A DNA stretch of 64,000 nucleotides from Colwellia sp. (GTDB taxonomy: Bacteria; Pseudomonadota; Gammaproteobacteria; Enterobacterales; Alteromonadaceae). Position numbers and translations under genes: made by a program. Of this stretch, positions 41,381 to 50,283 are shown piece after piece (the first letter of the stretch is position 1; each line of letters begins with the position of its first letter). The stretch spans positions 166,851 to 230,850 of the forward strand of contig JABSOY010000012.1 of assembly GCA_013215385.1 (NCBI GenBank), read 5' to 3'. A model generated the notes under the pieces. That model searched no databases. It saw only the letters and a program-made list of their open reading frames with translations, and had not been told where the DNA came from.

Positions 41381-42109
41381 TTATTCAGCTTCAACAAAAC
41401 CATCTTTTTCAGCTTGAACAACAATGTTCTTTTCACGACCGGCTAAAACTGCGTTTGCTGCAGAATCAGTGTATAAACTTACGGCACGAATTGCATCGTC
41501 GTTACCCGGGATGATGAAATCAATATCATCTGGGTTTGAGTTTGTATCAACTACAGATATTACTGGAATACCTAAGTTTTTAGCTTCTTTAATAGAAATG
41601 TGTTCATGATCAGCATCAATGATGAATAAAACGTCAGGTAAACCACCCATGTTTTTGATTCCACCAAGACTTTTGTCAAGTTTTTCCATTTCACGGGTAC
41701 GCATTAAAGCTTCTTTTTTAGTAAGTGCTTCAAAAGTACCGTCTGAGCTTTGTGCTTCAAGATCTTTTAAACGCTTGATAGATTGACGAACTGTTTTCCA
41801 GTTAGTCAACATACCACCTAACCAACGGTGATTTACGTAGAATTGATCACATTTGATAGCAGCATCTTTAATTGAATCGCTTGCAGCGCGCTTAGTACCA
41901 ACAAATAAAACTTTACCTTTTTTCGCAGATACACCTGATAAATAAGCAAGTGCGTCATTGAACATAGGAACAGTTTGTTCAAGGTTGATGATATGAACTT
42001 TATCGCGTGAACCAAAAATGTAAGGTTTCATTTTTGGGTTCCAGTAACGGGTTTTGTGACCGAAATGAACACCTGCTTTAAGCATATCGCGCATAGAAAC
42101 GTTTGGCAT
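41381..42109 (-). CDS. rpsB: 30S ribosomal protein S2
   Basis: A 242-residue protein starting [20 protein letters not shown]. Family motifs are [49 protein letters not shown] and [16 protein letters not shown]. It is an essential component of the small ribosomal subunit. AAAGGA precedes ATG 42109. In gammaproteobacteria S2 represses its own operon through the mRNA leader, and the leader upstream here is long enough for that. Confidence 0.98.
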   Translation of the reverse strand: MPNVSMRDMLKAGVHFGHKTRYWNPKMKPYIFGSRDKVHIINLEQTVPMFNDALAYLSGVSAKKGKVLFVGTKRAASDSIKDAAIKCDQFYVNHRWLGGMLTNWKTVRQSIKRLKDLEAQSSDGTFEALTKKEALMRTREMEKLDKSLGGIKNMGGLPDVLFIIDADHEHISIKEAKNLGIPVISVVDTNSNPDDIDFIIPGNDDAIRAVSLYTDSAANAVLAGREKNIVVQAEKDGFVEAE

Positions 42110-42246
42110 GATTTTTCCTTTATATGGTTTTAGGGGGTTAAGCGTTCATACATTCAAATATATCTAACTCTTTATTGTTTGATTCTTTGCTTAAATAAAT
42201 TAAACAAACTCAAACTGAGCACCCCGATATATTCTTAATAAATGTA
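42110..42246 (-). promoter_or_regulatory. Putative rpsB mRNA leader (S2 autoregulatory element, t44-like)
   Basis: About 136 bases lie between the predicted start of transcription and the rpsB ATG. The part around 42200-42230 reads on the minus strand TATCGGGGTGCTCAGTTTGAG. It is GC-richer than its surroundings and placed where the E. coli rpsB leader/t44 RNA lies. That this is the homologous structure is inference from position and length. Confidence 0.45.
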
Positions 42247-42252
42247 TGTGAA

Positions 42253-42281
42253 TTTATAATAAGTATCGTTATTATTAACAA
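42253..42281 (-). promoter_or_regulatory. Predicted sigma-70 promoter of rpsB-tsf
   Basis: On the minus strand TTGTTA (-35, 42276-42281) and TATAAA (-10, 42253-42258) are separated by 17 bases, placing the start near 42246. Confidence 0.55.
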
Positions 42282-42572
42282 TACAAGTTTAATCGTCAAA
42301 CATCATCAATAACAACAAGTTAGTAACATGAACACTCTAAAATCGTAATAGTTCTTAGATAAAACTTCAGTTACAATGCCATTCAATTGACAAATTTAAC
42401 GGCGCACTTTATACCATATTTATTATCTAAAAGCTAGATAATAACGATTCCTGTCAATACTTTTTAAATTATATAGTAATAATTTTACTGGGATAATTTT
42501 CCTGTACGCGCTAAAATTAGCGCCACTTTATTTTATTCAATTTTTGACTTAACACTACGGCGATATATCACC

Positions 42573-43181
42573 ATGTCTACTGAACTCTTTTTTATTTACG
42601 ATACACACTGCCCTTGGAGCTTTGCCACGACTGCCTTAGTCAAAGAAATTGCTAAGACTTGTCCCAACATCAGTATAAACTTATGGCACTGTGCACATTA
42701 TGAGGGCGATGAAAAAGTCAGCAGAGCAACAATTGATGCCGTTGAAGATGATGCTGGTATTGAATTTAGTCACAAATATTTAAAAAATCTTAGCATTGAT
42801 AAAGACTCGACATTGAGTGCTAATCTACTAGGCTGGGTCAGTCAAAAAGTACCTCACCTTGCTTTAGATCTAATGTTAGCAATTCAAAAGCAGCACTTTG
42901 AACAAGGTACCGCTTTTACCCATGAAAGTGATTTTCAACAAATAATAGAAGACCTTAAACTATCGCCGCCAGCAAAAGTCTTCAAAGCAGGTAAAATGGC
43001 AAAAGAAGCTGAGTTTATCTTACAAGAAATTAATGAATTTCAAGACATCATTGGCACAAAGGCAATTCCTGCCTTATTAATTGCACACAATGAAAACTTA
43101 ACCTTGTTAAACCATAACTTATATTTGTTAGAGCCGACGGCAATAGTTGAAGCTATTGAGCTTGAAATAACAAAAAACTAG
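42573..43181 (+). CDS. DsbA-family thioredoxin-like protein
   Basis: A 202-residue cytosolic-looking protein without a signal peptide. It begins with a thioredoxin-fold strand and CPWS at residues 13-16 (FFIYDTHCPWSFA), and after a helical insert ends with a cis-Pro region (GTKAIPALLIA). This resembles the FrnE/DsbA-like family, but the second active-site Cys is Ser, so only monothiol or glutathione-type chemistry is possible. Partner and substrate are unknown. It sits between the rpsB promoter and map, 98 bases before map. Confidence 0.8.
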   Translation: MSTELFFIYDTHCPWSFATTALVKEIAKTCPNISINLWHCAHYEGDEKVSRATIDAVEDDAGIEFSHKYLKNLSIDKDSTLSANLLGWVSQKVPHLALDLMLAIQKQHFEQGTAFTHESDFQQIIEDLKLSPPAKVFKAGKMAKEAEFILQEINEFQDIIGTKAIPALLIAHNENLTLLNHNLYLLEPTAIVEAIELEITKN

Positions 43182-43183
43182 TC

Positions 43184-43215
43184 AAATAGACAAATAGACA
43201 AATAGACAAATAGAC
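43184..43215. repeat. Four tandem copies of an 8-base unit
   Basis: The unit AAATAGAC is repeated four times without mismatch (43184-43191, 43192-43199, 43200-43207, 43208-43215). It begins two bases after the DsbA-like stop codon and ends 64 bases before map. Such arrays change copy number by slippage. Confidence 0.95.
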
Positions 43216-43279
43216 AATAATTACGCTTTTAGGCAAGATAACGAGCGTAGCATTCACATTAAAAATCATTGAGGCATAA

Positions 43280-44068
43280 ATGGGTATCACAATAAAAACT
43301 CAGCAAGAAATAGAAAAAATGCGTATCGCGGGCAAACTTGCTGCTGACGTATTAGAGATGGTCACTCCGCATGTAAAAGCAGGCATAACGACCAATGAGT
43401 TAAATACCCTATGTGCTGAGTATACCGACAAAGTACAAGATGCGATTTCAGCGCCATTAAATTACCACGGATTCCCTAAGTCTATTTGTACCTCGGTAAA
43501 TAACGTTGTCTGTCACGGAATTCCTAACGACACACCATTAAATGATGGTGATATTATTAATATGGATATTACTGTGATTAAAGACGGTTACCACGGTGAT
43601 ACCAGTAAAATGTTTCTTATCGGTGATGTTAGCCTTGAAGACAACCGTTTATGTCGCATAACGAGAGAAGCGTTATATGTTGGCTTAAAAAAAGTAAAAC
43701 CAGGTAACACTTTTGGTGAAATTGGTACGGCAATTCAGAAGTTTCTTAAAAAATCTGGCCGTTATTCTATTGTTAAAGAATATTGTGGCCACGGTATTGG
43801 CAAAGAATTTCATGAAGAACCACAAATTGTTCATTACAAAAATAATGACAAAGATAAAATGGTTGAAGGTATGTGTTTTACCATCGAGCCTATGGTTAAC
43901 CTTGGCCGAGCCAATACCCTTTTAGACAAAGAAGACAACTGGACAGTCTATACACTAGACGGAAAAAAATCGGCGCAATGGGAACATACTCTCGTGGTAA
44001 CCAAAACAGGCTGTGAAATATTAACACTGCACAAAGACGATACAATTCCGCGACACTTACAAAATTAA
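43280..44068 (+). CDS. map: Methionine aminopeptidase, type I
   Basis: A 262-residue MAP type I enzyme. Metal ligands occur in NMDITVIKDGYHGDTSKMF (two Asp), CGHGIGKEFHEEP (His), FTIEPMVNLG (Glu) and AQWEHTLVV (Glu). It removes the initiator Met from new proteins. ATG 43280 has GAGG upstream. The divergent rpsB and the downstream glnD and dapD form the usual gammaproteobacterial neighbourhood. Confidence 0.96.
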   Translation: MGITIKTQQEIEKMRIAGKLAADVLEMVTPHVKAGITTNELNTLCAEYTDKVQDAISAPLNYHGFPKSICTSVNNVVCHGIPNDTPLNDGDIINMDITVIKDGYHGDTSKMFLIGDVSLEDNRLCRITREALYVGLKKVKPGNTFGEIGTAIQKFLKKSGRYSIVKEYCGHGIGKEFHEEPQIVHYKNNDKDKMVEGMCFTIEPMVNLGRANTLLDKEDNWTVYTLDGKKSAQWEHTLVVTKTGCEILTLHKDDTIPRHLQN

Positions 44069-44083
44069 TTGCTAAATAAATCT

Positions 44084-44149
44084 AAGTTAGGACAGTCGTT
44101 ATTTGCTTTTTAAGTAACAAATGAAGCATGATGATTATCGTCCTAACTT
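44084..44149 (+). promoter_or_regulatory. Long inverted repeat in the glnD leader
   Basis: AAGTTAGGAC (44084-44093) is a perfect complement of GTCCTAACTT (44140-44149). The 46-base interior holds a weaker pairing of ATTTG with CAAAT. It sits between map and glnD, ends 20 bases before the glnD ATG, and has no clear T-run. It could be a map terminator or a structured glnD leader. Confidence 0.55.
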
Positions 44150-44168
44150 TTGAGTAAAATATAGCGCG

Positions 44169-46790
44169 ATGCAAACTCTTCTTCCTACAGAATATAGCGA
44201 TTCCTTAGCAGTCAGCGCACCACATATGTCTAGCCAAGATATCTGTCATCTGAGTGGTGAATTTCAACAATGGCAAAAAGATATATTTCCTCATGAAGAT
44301 ATTTCTTTTCTCGTCGCAACACGCGCACAATTTGTTGATAATATCCTCAATAAACTTTGGTGTCAGCACAACTTAGACGAATATCAAATTAGCCTACTTG
44401 CTGTCGGTGGTTATGGCCGCGGTGAATTACACCCATACTCTGATGTTGATATTTTATTACTGACTCAAGAGAAAGTTGGTACTGAGCTTACAGAAAAAAT
44501 ATCGACTTTCATCACGCAATTATGGGATGTAAAACTTGATATTGGTCACAGCGTTCGCAGCATAAAAGAATGCTTGAAGCAGGCAATTCATGATGTAAGC
44601 GTGGCAACTAATTTAATGGAAATGCGCCAGGTTTGTGGCAATGAGGCATTAACTCAACATTTACAACCATTGCTTGATCAAGATGTATTTTGGACTTCTA
44701 AGAAATTCTTCATTGCTAAATGTGAAGAGCAAGACAAGCGTCATCAACAATACCACGGTGCATCATATACGCTCGAGCCAAATTTAAAAGCCAACCCTGG
44801 CGGACTACGTGATATTCAAACCATCGCTTGGGTTGCCAAGCGTCATTTTGCTGCCGACTCTCTTGAAGAGCTTGTTTCCCATAAATATTTAACTCAAAAT
44901 GAATTTTTTGAACTACTAGAGTGTCAAGATTATTTATGGCGCATGCGAGCTGCCTTGCACCTTATTGCTGGTCGTAGTGAAAACCGTTTATTGTTTGACT
45001 ATCAAAGTGATGTTGCCAGTTTGATGGGCTTTGGTGACGAAGGAAAACTTGCTATTGAACGTATGATGAAACGACTTTTCAAAATAATTGGTCGTATTAT
45101 CGAATTAAATAAAATGTTATTGCAGCATTTCGAATATGCGATTATCAAGAAAGGACTCCGGATTAAAGAAATACCTCTCAATAAAGATTTTGTTATTGTT
45201 GATGGTCAAATTAAAGCGACAAATAGTCGTGTTTTTATGCGTTCAGTTAAAATCATGGAAATGTTCTTACTCATTACGCAGAACGATGCAATTACCGACT
45301 TACACCCTGAGACATTACGTCTAATGCGTAATGCGCGTAGACGCTTAATATCAGGATTAATGGACTATGCAAGGTGTCGAGAAATATTCATAGAAATAAT
45401 GAAACATCCTAACGGATTAGGTCTCCCTTTCACTTTAATGCATCGTTATTCGATTATTGGTGCTTATTTGCCACAATGGCGCCATATTGTTGGCCAAATG
45501 CAATTTGACTTATTCCACGCATATTCTGTTGATGAACACAGTTACCGGTTAATTAAGAATATTTATCGTTTCAGCCAAACAGAGCATAACGCTGACTTCC
45601 CACTTTGTAGCAAAATAGTACAACGTATTCGTAAACCTGAAATATTATATATCGCTGGAATTTTCCACGATATCGCCAAAGGCCGCGGTGGCGACCATGC
45701 AAAATTAGGCGCCATTGACGCGCTAGAGTTTAGTAAAGTTCATCCTATCAATGATCATGACGGAAGAATGATCGCTTGGCTTGTTAAAAATCACTTATTA
45801 ATGTCAGTAACCGCCCAACGAAGAGACATCTCCGATGATGAAGTGATCAAAACTTTTGCCGAAGTCGTCAGAGACGAAGCTCACTTAGATTACCTCTATT
45901 GTTTGACCGTGGCTGATATGCGTGCCACTAATGAAAGTTTATGGAATAGTTGGAAAGCTAATTTACTTGAAGAACTCTACAACAATACCAAAAGAGCCTT
46001 TCGTCGCGGACTTGAAAAACAAGTGGATTTACGATCTAAAATTCGTGAAAATAAAGAAGAAGCATTAGAGATTCTAGAAAATAATTCCAGTGATATTACC
46101 GAAGTTAACAAATTCTGGGCCAAGCTAAATGCTGATTATTTTTTACGTTACTCACCCGTGCAAATTGCTTGGCATAGCCAACATATAATAGAACATAACA
46201 TTGTGAAACCTCTAGTATTAATTAGCCCAAAACCCTATCGTGGCGGTACAGAGATATTTATTTACACTAAAGGTACGGCTAATATTTTTGCTAAAATAGT
46301 GACATTATTAGATGCGAAACGCTTGTCGATTCACGATGCTAAAATTGTGACCAGTAAAAAGGGCTACACGTTAAACACCTTTGTTGTACTAGACCAAAAA
46401 CATAAACCTATAACAGATAGTTACCGCGCTTTAGCGATAGCGAATGCACTCACTGATTCTTTAATGAAGGCAGCGCCAAAGTTAAAAAGAAAAGCTGTGC
46501 CAGCCTATATTGAAAATTTCAAGATTCCGACCAGAGTCAGTTTTATAGAGACGTCATCAGATAAAACCACCATGTTAGAGATATTGGCACTTGACCACCC
46601 TGGACTCTTAGCAAAATTTGCTCGAACATTTCAAAAGTACAAGATAAACGTTCACTCTGCGAAGATAACCACCTTTGGTGAAAAAGCAGAAGATGTTTTT
46701 ACTGTTTCTAATGCTGATAACTTGGCACTGACACAAGATCAACAACAACAACTTTCAGCCATGTTATGTGATAATTCACTTAACGTGTAA
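44169..46790 (+). CDS. glnD: [Protein-PII] uridylyltransferase/uridylyl-removing enzyme
   Basis: An 873-residue protein. The nucleotidyltransferase domain has GGYGRGEL at residues 80-87 and DVD at 92-94. An HD hydrolase domain follows with [12 protein letters not shown] (His500-Asp501), and two C-terminal ACT domains (~690-770 and ~795-870; [17 protein letters not shown] in the second). It uridylylates PII (GlnB/GlnK) at low glutamine and removes UMP at high glutamine, and so is the primary nitrogen sensor. The length is close to the E. coli enzyme (890). ATG 44169; dapD follows 39 bases later. Confidence 0.97.
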   Translation: MQTLLPTEYSDSLAVSAPHMSSQDICHLSGEFQQWQKDIFPHEDISFLVATRAQFVDNILNKLWCQHNLDEYQISLLAVGGYGRGELHPYSDVDILLLTQEKVGTELTEKISTFITQLWDVKLDIGHSVRSIKECLKQAIHDVSVATNLMEMRQVCGNEALTQHLQPLLDQDVFWTSKKFFIAKCEEQDKRHQQYHGASYTLEPNLKANPGGLRDIQTIAWVAKRHFAADSLEELVSHKYLTQNEFFELLECQDYLWRMRAALHLIAGRSENRLLFDYQSDVASLMGFGDEGKLAIERMMKRLFKIIGRIIELNKMLLQHFEYAIIKKGLRIKEIPLNKDFVIVDGQIKATNSRVFMRSVKIMEMFLLITQNDAITDLHPETLRLMRNARRRLISGLMDYARCREIFIEIMKHPNGLGLPFTLMHRYSIIGAYLPQWRHIVGQMQFDLFHAYSVDEHSYRLIKNIYRFSQTEHNADFPLCSKIVQRIRKPEILYIAGIFHDIAKGRGGDHAKLGAIDALEFSKVHPINDHDGRMIAWLVKNHLLMSVTAQRRDISDDEVIKTFAEVVRDEAHLDYLYCLTVADMRATNESLWNSWKANLLEELYNNTKRAFRRGLEKQVDLRSKIRENKEEALEILENNSSDITEVNKFWAKLNADYFLRYSPVQIAWHSQHIIEHNIVKPLVLISPKPYRGGTEIFIYTKGTANIFAKIVTLLDAKRLSIHDAKIVTSKKGYTLNTFVVLDQKHKPITDSYRALAIANALTDSLMKAAPKLKRKAVPAYIENFKIPTRVSFIETSSDKTTMLEILALDHPGLLAKFARTFQKYKINVHSAKITTFGEKAEDVFTVSNADNLALTQDQQQQLSAMLCDNSLNV

Positions 46791-46829
46791 AACTCTATAT
46801 ACCAGTCAATTAAAAGAATAGGAATTAGC

Positions 46830-47660
46830 ATGTCAAACTTACAAAGCATCATCGAACAAGCTTTCGAAGACAGAATGAACATTACGCCAAAAACAGTTTC
46901 GAGTGAAATTAAGCAAGCGGTGTTAGATGCTTTAGCGGCACTTAACAATGGTTCTGCTCGTGTTGCAGAAAAAATTGCCGGCGAATGGGTCGTTCATCAA
47001 TGGCTCAAGAAAGCTGTTTTATTATCGTTTAGAATTTGGGACAACGAAGTTATTGACGGCGCAGAAAGTACTTTTTTCGATAAAGTTCCGATGAAATACG
47101 ACGGTTATACACAAGCAGATTTTGAAGCTGACGGCGTACGTGTTGTACCTGGTGCTTCAGTGCGTACGGGTAGTTTTATTGGTAAGAACGTTGTGGTAAT
47201 GCCAAGCTTTGTTAACATCGGCGCCTTCGTAGATGAAGGATGTATGATTGATGCATGGGCAACGGTTGGTTCATGTGCTCAAATTGGTAAGAATGTACAT
47301 TTATCTGGTGGTGTTGGTATTGGTGGTGTTTTAGAGCCTTTACAAGCAGGTCCAACGATTATTGAAGATAACTGTTTTATTGGTGCTCGTTCTGAAATTG
47401 TTGAAGGCGTTGTTGTTGAAGAAGGCGCGGTTATTTCAATGGGCGTATATATTGGACAAAGCACACGCATATTTGACCGTCAAACAGGTGAAGTACATTA
47501 CGGACGTGTGCCGGCAGGTTCGGTAGTTGTACCAGGTAACTTACCATCAAAATGTGGTACCTATAGTTTATACGCTGCGATTATCGTTAAAAAAGTAGAT
47601 GCTAAAACACTTGCAAAAGTGGGTATCAACGCCTTACTTCGTTCTGTTTCTGAAGAATAA
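46830..47660 (+). CDS. dapD: 2,3,4,5-tetrahydropyridine-2,6-dicarboxylate N-succinyltransferase
   Basis: A 276-residue left-handed beta-helix acyltransferase. Motifs are [59 protein letters not shown] (catalytic Asp/Glu region) and [20 protein letters not shown]. It succinylates tetrahydrodipicolinate on the way to meso-diaminopimelate and lysine. AGGA precedes ATG 46830. It is probably co-transcribed with glnD and ended by a terminator 21 bases after its stop. Confidence 0.97.
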   Translation: MSNLQSIIEQAFEDRMNITPKTVSSEIKQAVLDALAALNNGSARVAEKIAGEWVVHQWLKKAVLLSFRIWDNEVIDGAESTFFDKVPMKYDGYTQADFEADGVRVVPGASVRTGSFIGKNVVVMPSFVNIGAFVDEGCMIDAWATVGSCAQIGKNVHLSGGVGIGGVLEPLQAGPTIIEDNCFIGARSEIVEGVVVEEGAVISMGVYIGQSTRIFDRQTGEVHYGRVPAGSVVVPGNLPSKCGTYSLYAAIIVKKVDAKTLAKVGINALLRSVSEE

Positions 47661-47680
47661 ATATTCGTATTCTCTCTATC

Positions 47681-47713
47681 AATAGCGGTGTTTATTACAC
47701 CGCTATTTTTTTG
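47681..47713 (+). terminator. Rho-independent terminator after dapD
   Basis: AATAGCGGTG pairs with CACCGCTATT around TTTATTA, followed by TTTTT. Confidence 0.9.
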
Positions 47714-47940
47714 ACACATCCAATATAAAACAAAAAACCATACCGATAACTTTCATCTCCACAAGAATAAAAGCGCTAAACCCACCAAGAATACAATTAT
47801 ATTAATTTATATTTTTTATAACAATAACAGTCAATTAATTCAAAGCCACTCGATATGATCTTTAAGAAACTCGTGTAAAAAACATACTTGGCATACCACT
47901 TGCCATCACTAAGTATCGCTTGTTTTATTATTGACTGATT

Positions 47941-48270
47941 ATGAAAAATATTTTTGTTCTACTCACCTTACTCAGTGTTTTATTATTGACTGCATGCAGC
48001 TCAACACCGAAAGTAAAATTAGAAAAAAAAGCCCTGATTTCTGATCACCATTTAATGATGTCTCTACTTAACCGACCAGTCACCGAAGATCAAAAAATGA
48101 TGTTGGCATTTGCTCAGCAACGAGAAAAGTATAGCAATGCCATCTTTATTAATAGCGTAAGTATAAAAGGGCCAAAGGACAGTGATACAAATCCTCATAG
48201 AAGCCAACACGTTTATGCTGCGTTAATTGAAAGAGACGTAAACTCGATAAGTATCGTTGCTGCTGAATAA
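47941..48270 (+). CDS. Hypothetical small lipoprotein
   Basis: A 109-residue protein with a typical lipoprotein signal: Lys at position 2, a Leu-rich helix and the lipobox LLTAC at residues ~15-19. The mature part is about 90 residues, polar, with no motif I recognise. No ribosome binding site is clear before ATG 47941. It stands alone between dapD and the convergent truC gene. Confidence 0.7.
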   Translation: MKNIFVLLTLLSVLLLTACSSTPKVKLEKKALISDHHLMMSLLNRPVTEDQKMMLAFAQQREKYSNAIFINSVSIKGPKDSDTNPHRSQHVYAALIERDVNSISIVAAE

Positions 48271-48302
48271 CTTAATTAGTTAAAGAGCCATTGCTTGTTT
48301 AG

Positions 48303-49052
48303 CTAATTTACTTGTTTAACATCCCAAGCAAGCTCATCAAAAACCTGTAACCACTGCTCATCAAATTCAGCTTCAATGCTCACCTTAATTTTGGTAATAG
48401 GATGGATAAATTCCACTTTCTGAGCGAGTAACATCAAACGTTTAAAACCAAAGTGTTCAATAAAAAATGGATTTTGTTTGTTATCACCATAATTAATATC
48501 ACCAATAATAGGGTGACGTAAATGTGCTAAATGACGGCGAATTTGATGTCTTCGACCTGTTGCGGGTAATAACTTTATTAATGAATAACGGACACTGTCA
48601 AACTTACCGACTTTTATCGGCAAACTAGCTGTTAATAATGATTCGTATTGAGTAACGGCCTCTTGTGGCGCTTTATCAAGGCTAACATTTTTGTCACCTA
48701 ATTTATCGAGCTTTTCTTTTAGTGGGTAGTCTATTTCATCACTGCCCAACAAATGACCACGAGTTAACGCAAAGTAGGTTTTCTGAATTTTTTTATCCAT
48801 AAACGCCTGCCCCATTAACCGCGCTACTTCTTCATTCAAGCCAAACAACAACACCCCTGATGTAGGTCTGTCGAGACGATGTAATGGATAAACGTATTGA
48901 CCAACTTGATCACGAACTAGTTGCAAGGCAAAATAAATTTCGTCTTTGTCCATGTAACTTCGATGAACAAACAAGCCGGCTGGTTTATCCACAGCGACAA
49001 TATAATCATCTTGATACAAGATAGTAAGAATAGGTTTTTCAGTAAAAAGCAT
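48303..49052 (-). CDS. truC: tRNA pseudouridine(65) synthase TruC
   Basis: 249 residues from ATG 49052; a longer frame to TTG 49076 is not needed. It is an RluA-type synthase without an S4 domain. Motifs are ILYQDDYIVAVDKPAGLFVHRS, the catalytic Asp in YPLHRLDRPTSGVLLFG, and TGRRHQIRRHLAHLRHPIIGD. The LFVHRSYMDKDE stretch matches TruC rather than RluA or RluC. It modifies U65 of tRNA-Ile and tRNA-Asp. Confidence 0.92.
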   Translation of the reverse strand: MLFTEKPILTILYQDDYIVAVDKPAGLFVHRSYMDKDEIYFALQLVRDQVGQYVYPLHRLDRPTSGVLLFGLNEEVARLMGQAFMDKKIQKTYFALTRGHLLGSDEIDYPLKEKLDKLGDKNVSLDKAPQEAVTQYESLLTASLPIKVGKFDSVRYSLIKLLPATGRRHQIRRHLAHLRHPIIGDINYGDNKQNPFFIEHFGFKRLMLLAQKVEFIHPITKIKVSIEAEFDEQWLQVFDELAWDVKQVN

Positions 49053-49250
49053 AGGGTCTCGAGGGGGAACTCTCAATAATGAAAGTAACTAATGTTCAAA
49101 TCTAAGCAGATGATAATTCACCTATCATTAATTTTAAATACTCAACGCCTACTTTTGAACATTAATTAGTTTATTTACAGTATAAAGTTAGGTAACTCTG
49201 AAGTTGATACTGTTTTATCGCGAACGAATAACAACAGCGCTTTATTAAAA

Positions 49251-50042
49251 TCATGCTGAGTTAACTTGAATGAACTCAGCAATAACAGGGTGAATAAGTT
49301 CACTATGACTAACGGGCCCCATATGACCTGCAGGAAAGTTTTTATGAGATGCATTAACGAGCGCAGACTCTATTTTTACAGCCAGTAACTGACTTAATTT
49401 AGGACTATACTGCCCCGTCATGATTAACGCGCGGCACTGAATCTGACCCAGATCGATTAATGAGTATTTTTCGGCGATAAGTCCTTTAAAGTCAAGGCTA
49501 ACTTTGGGCATATCTCTCGCCATTAACGCTTGCATTTTTTGTGGCAAAGAACGGAAAAAACCTTCTTTGTTCCAGAAATTAGTGAATATTTCTGCTGCTT
49601 GATAGTTATCATCAATAGCAACCTTATTAGCAAAGTCATCAGCTAATACACGGGCTTCACTACCTTGCTCAAGCAAATGAAAAGCAACGGGCTCATATAA
49701 CGAGAGACTTAATATATTCTCTGGTTGTTGCACTGCTAACTTTAACGCAATAGCGCCGCCACAAGAGTGACCGACTAAATGAAAAGGCAGATTTGCAGCC
49801 ACTGATGCAATAATATTTTCAATACGTAAAATTTCAACATCAAAATTATAATTTAGCGGTTCAGTTACTTTATCGGCATTGCCGTAACCAAGCATATCAA
49901 TATTTATCACTAAGAAATGAGGCTCCAGCAGTTTAACTAAAGGTTGCCATTGTCTTGCTGAACTCAGCGAACTATGAATAAGTACAACAGGTGTTCCCTG
50001 CCCTGAAATATAGACGCCTTTCGGCAAGTTATTTGTCGTCAT
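49251..50042 (-). CDS. Alpha/beta hydrolase
   Basis: A 263-residue protein. The oxyanion region is LIHSSLSSARQW, the nucleophile elbow GHSCGG has Ser93, and the catalytic His is probably in FPAGHMGPVSH near the C-terminus. There is no signal peptide. The substrate is unknown. It is divergent from the kynurenine cluster and separated from it by a 241-base gap holding a perfect palindrome, so a role in that pathway (as a formamidase or lower-pathway hydrolase) is possible but unproven. Confidence 0.82.
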   Translation of the reverse strand: MTTNNLPKGVYISGQGTPVVLIHSSLSSARQWQPLVKLLEPHFLVINIDMLGYGNADKVTEPLNYNFDVEILRIENIIASVAANLPFHLVGHSCGGAIALKLAVQQPENILSLSLYEPVAFHLLEQGSEARVLADDFANKVAIDDNYQAAEIFTNFWNKEGFFRSLPQKMQALMARDMPKVSLDFKGLIAEKYSLIDLGQIQCRALIMTGQYSPKLSQLLAVKIESALVNASHKNFPAGHMGPVSHSELIHPVIAEFIQVNSA

Positions 50043-50162
50043 TACAGCTATTAATATTGAGATAAAAAAGCATTATCAGCTTAATCTTACAAATGTCAAG
50101 ATCAAACAACTGTGCCTATAAAAGTTTACAAAGTAAAAAAATAAAAGTTAAAAGTTTTGCTG

Positions 50163-50181
50163 ACATTAAATTTTTTAATGT
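50163..50181. promoter_or_regulatory. Perfect 19-base palindrome upstream of the kynurenine cluster
   Basis: ACATTAAA-TTT-TTTAATGT lies in the divergent gap between the alpha/beta hydrolase and the SDR gene. The sequence CTGACATT occurs next to it (50159) and again about 50 bases downstream. It is a candidate operator; no matching regulator gene is nearby. Confidence 0.45.
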
Positions 50182-50283
50182 GCTAAAAAATGATTAACTC
50201 AAATTTTCACTGACATTTATTTATATAAGTTTCAAAATATAACGTGAAAATAATAACTAAAATTCAAATATTAAAGAGTCTTC

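Larger units (their letters stand above)
42110..42572. other. Divergent region between rpsB and the DsbA-like gene
   Basis: 463 bases. The left part is the rpsB leader and promoter described separately. The rest (about 42285-42572) is AT-rich and must carry the plus-strand promoter of the DsbA-like gene. No further frame or stable fold stands out. Confidence 0.5.
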
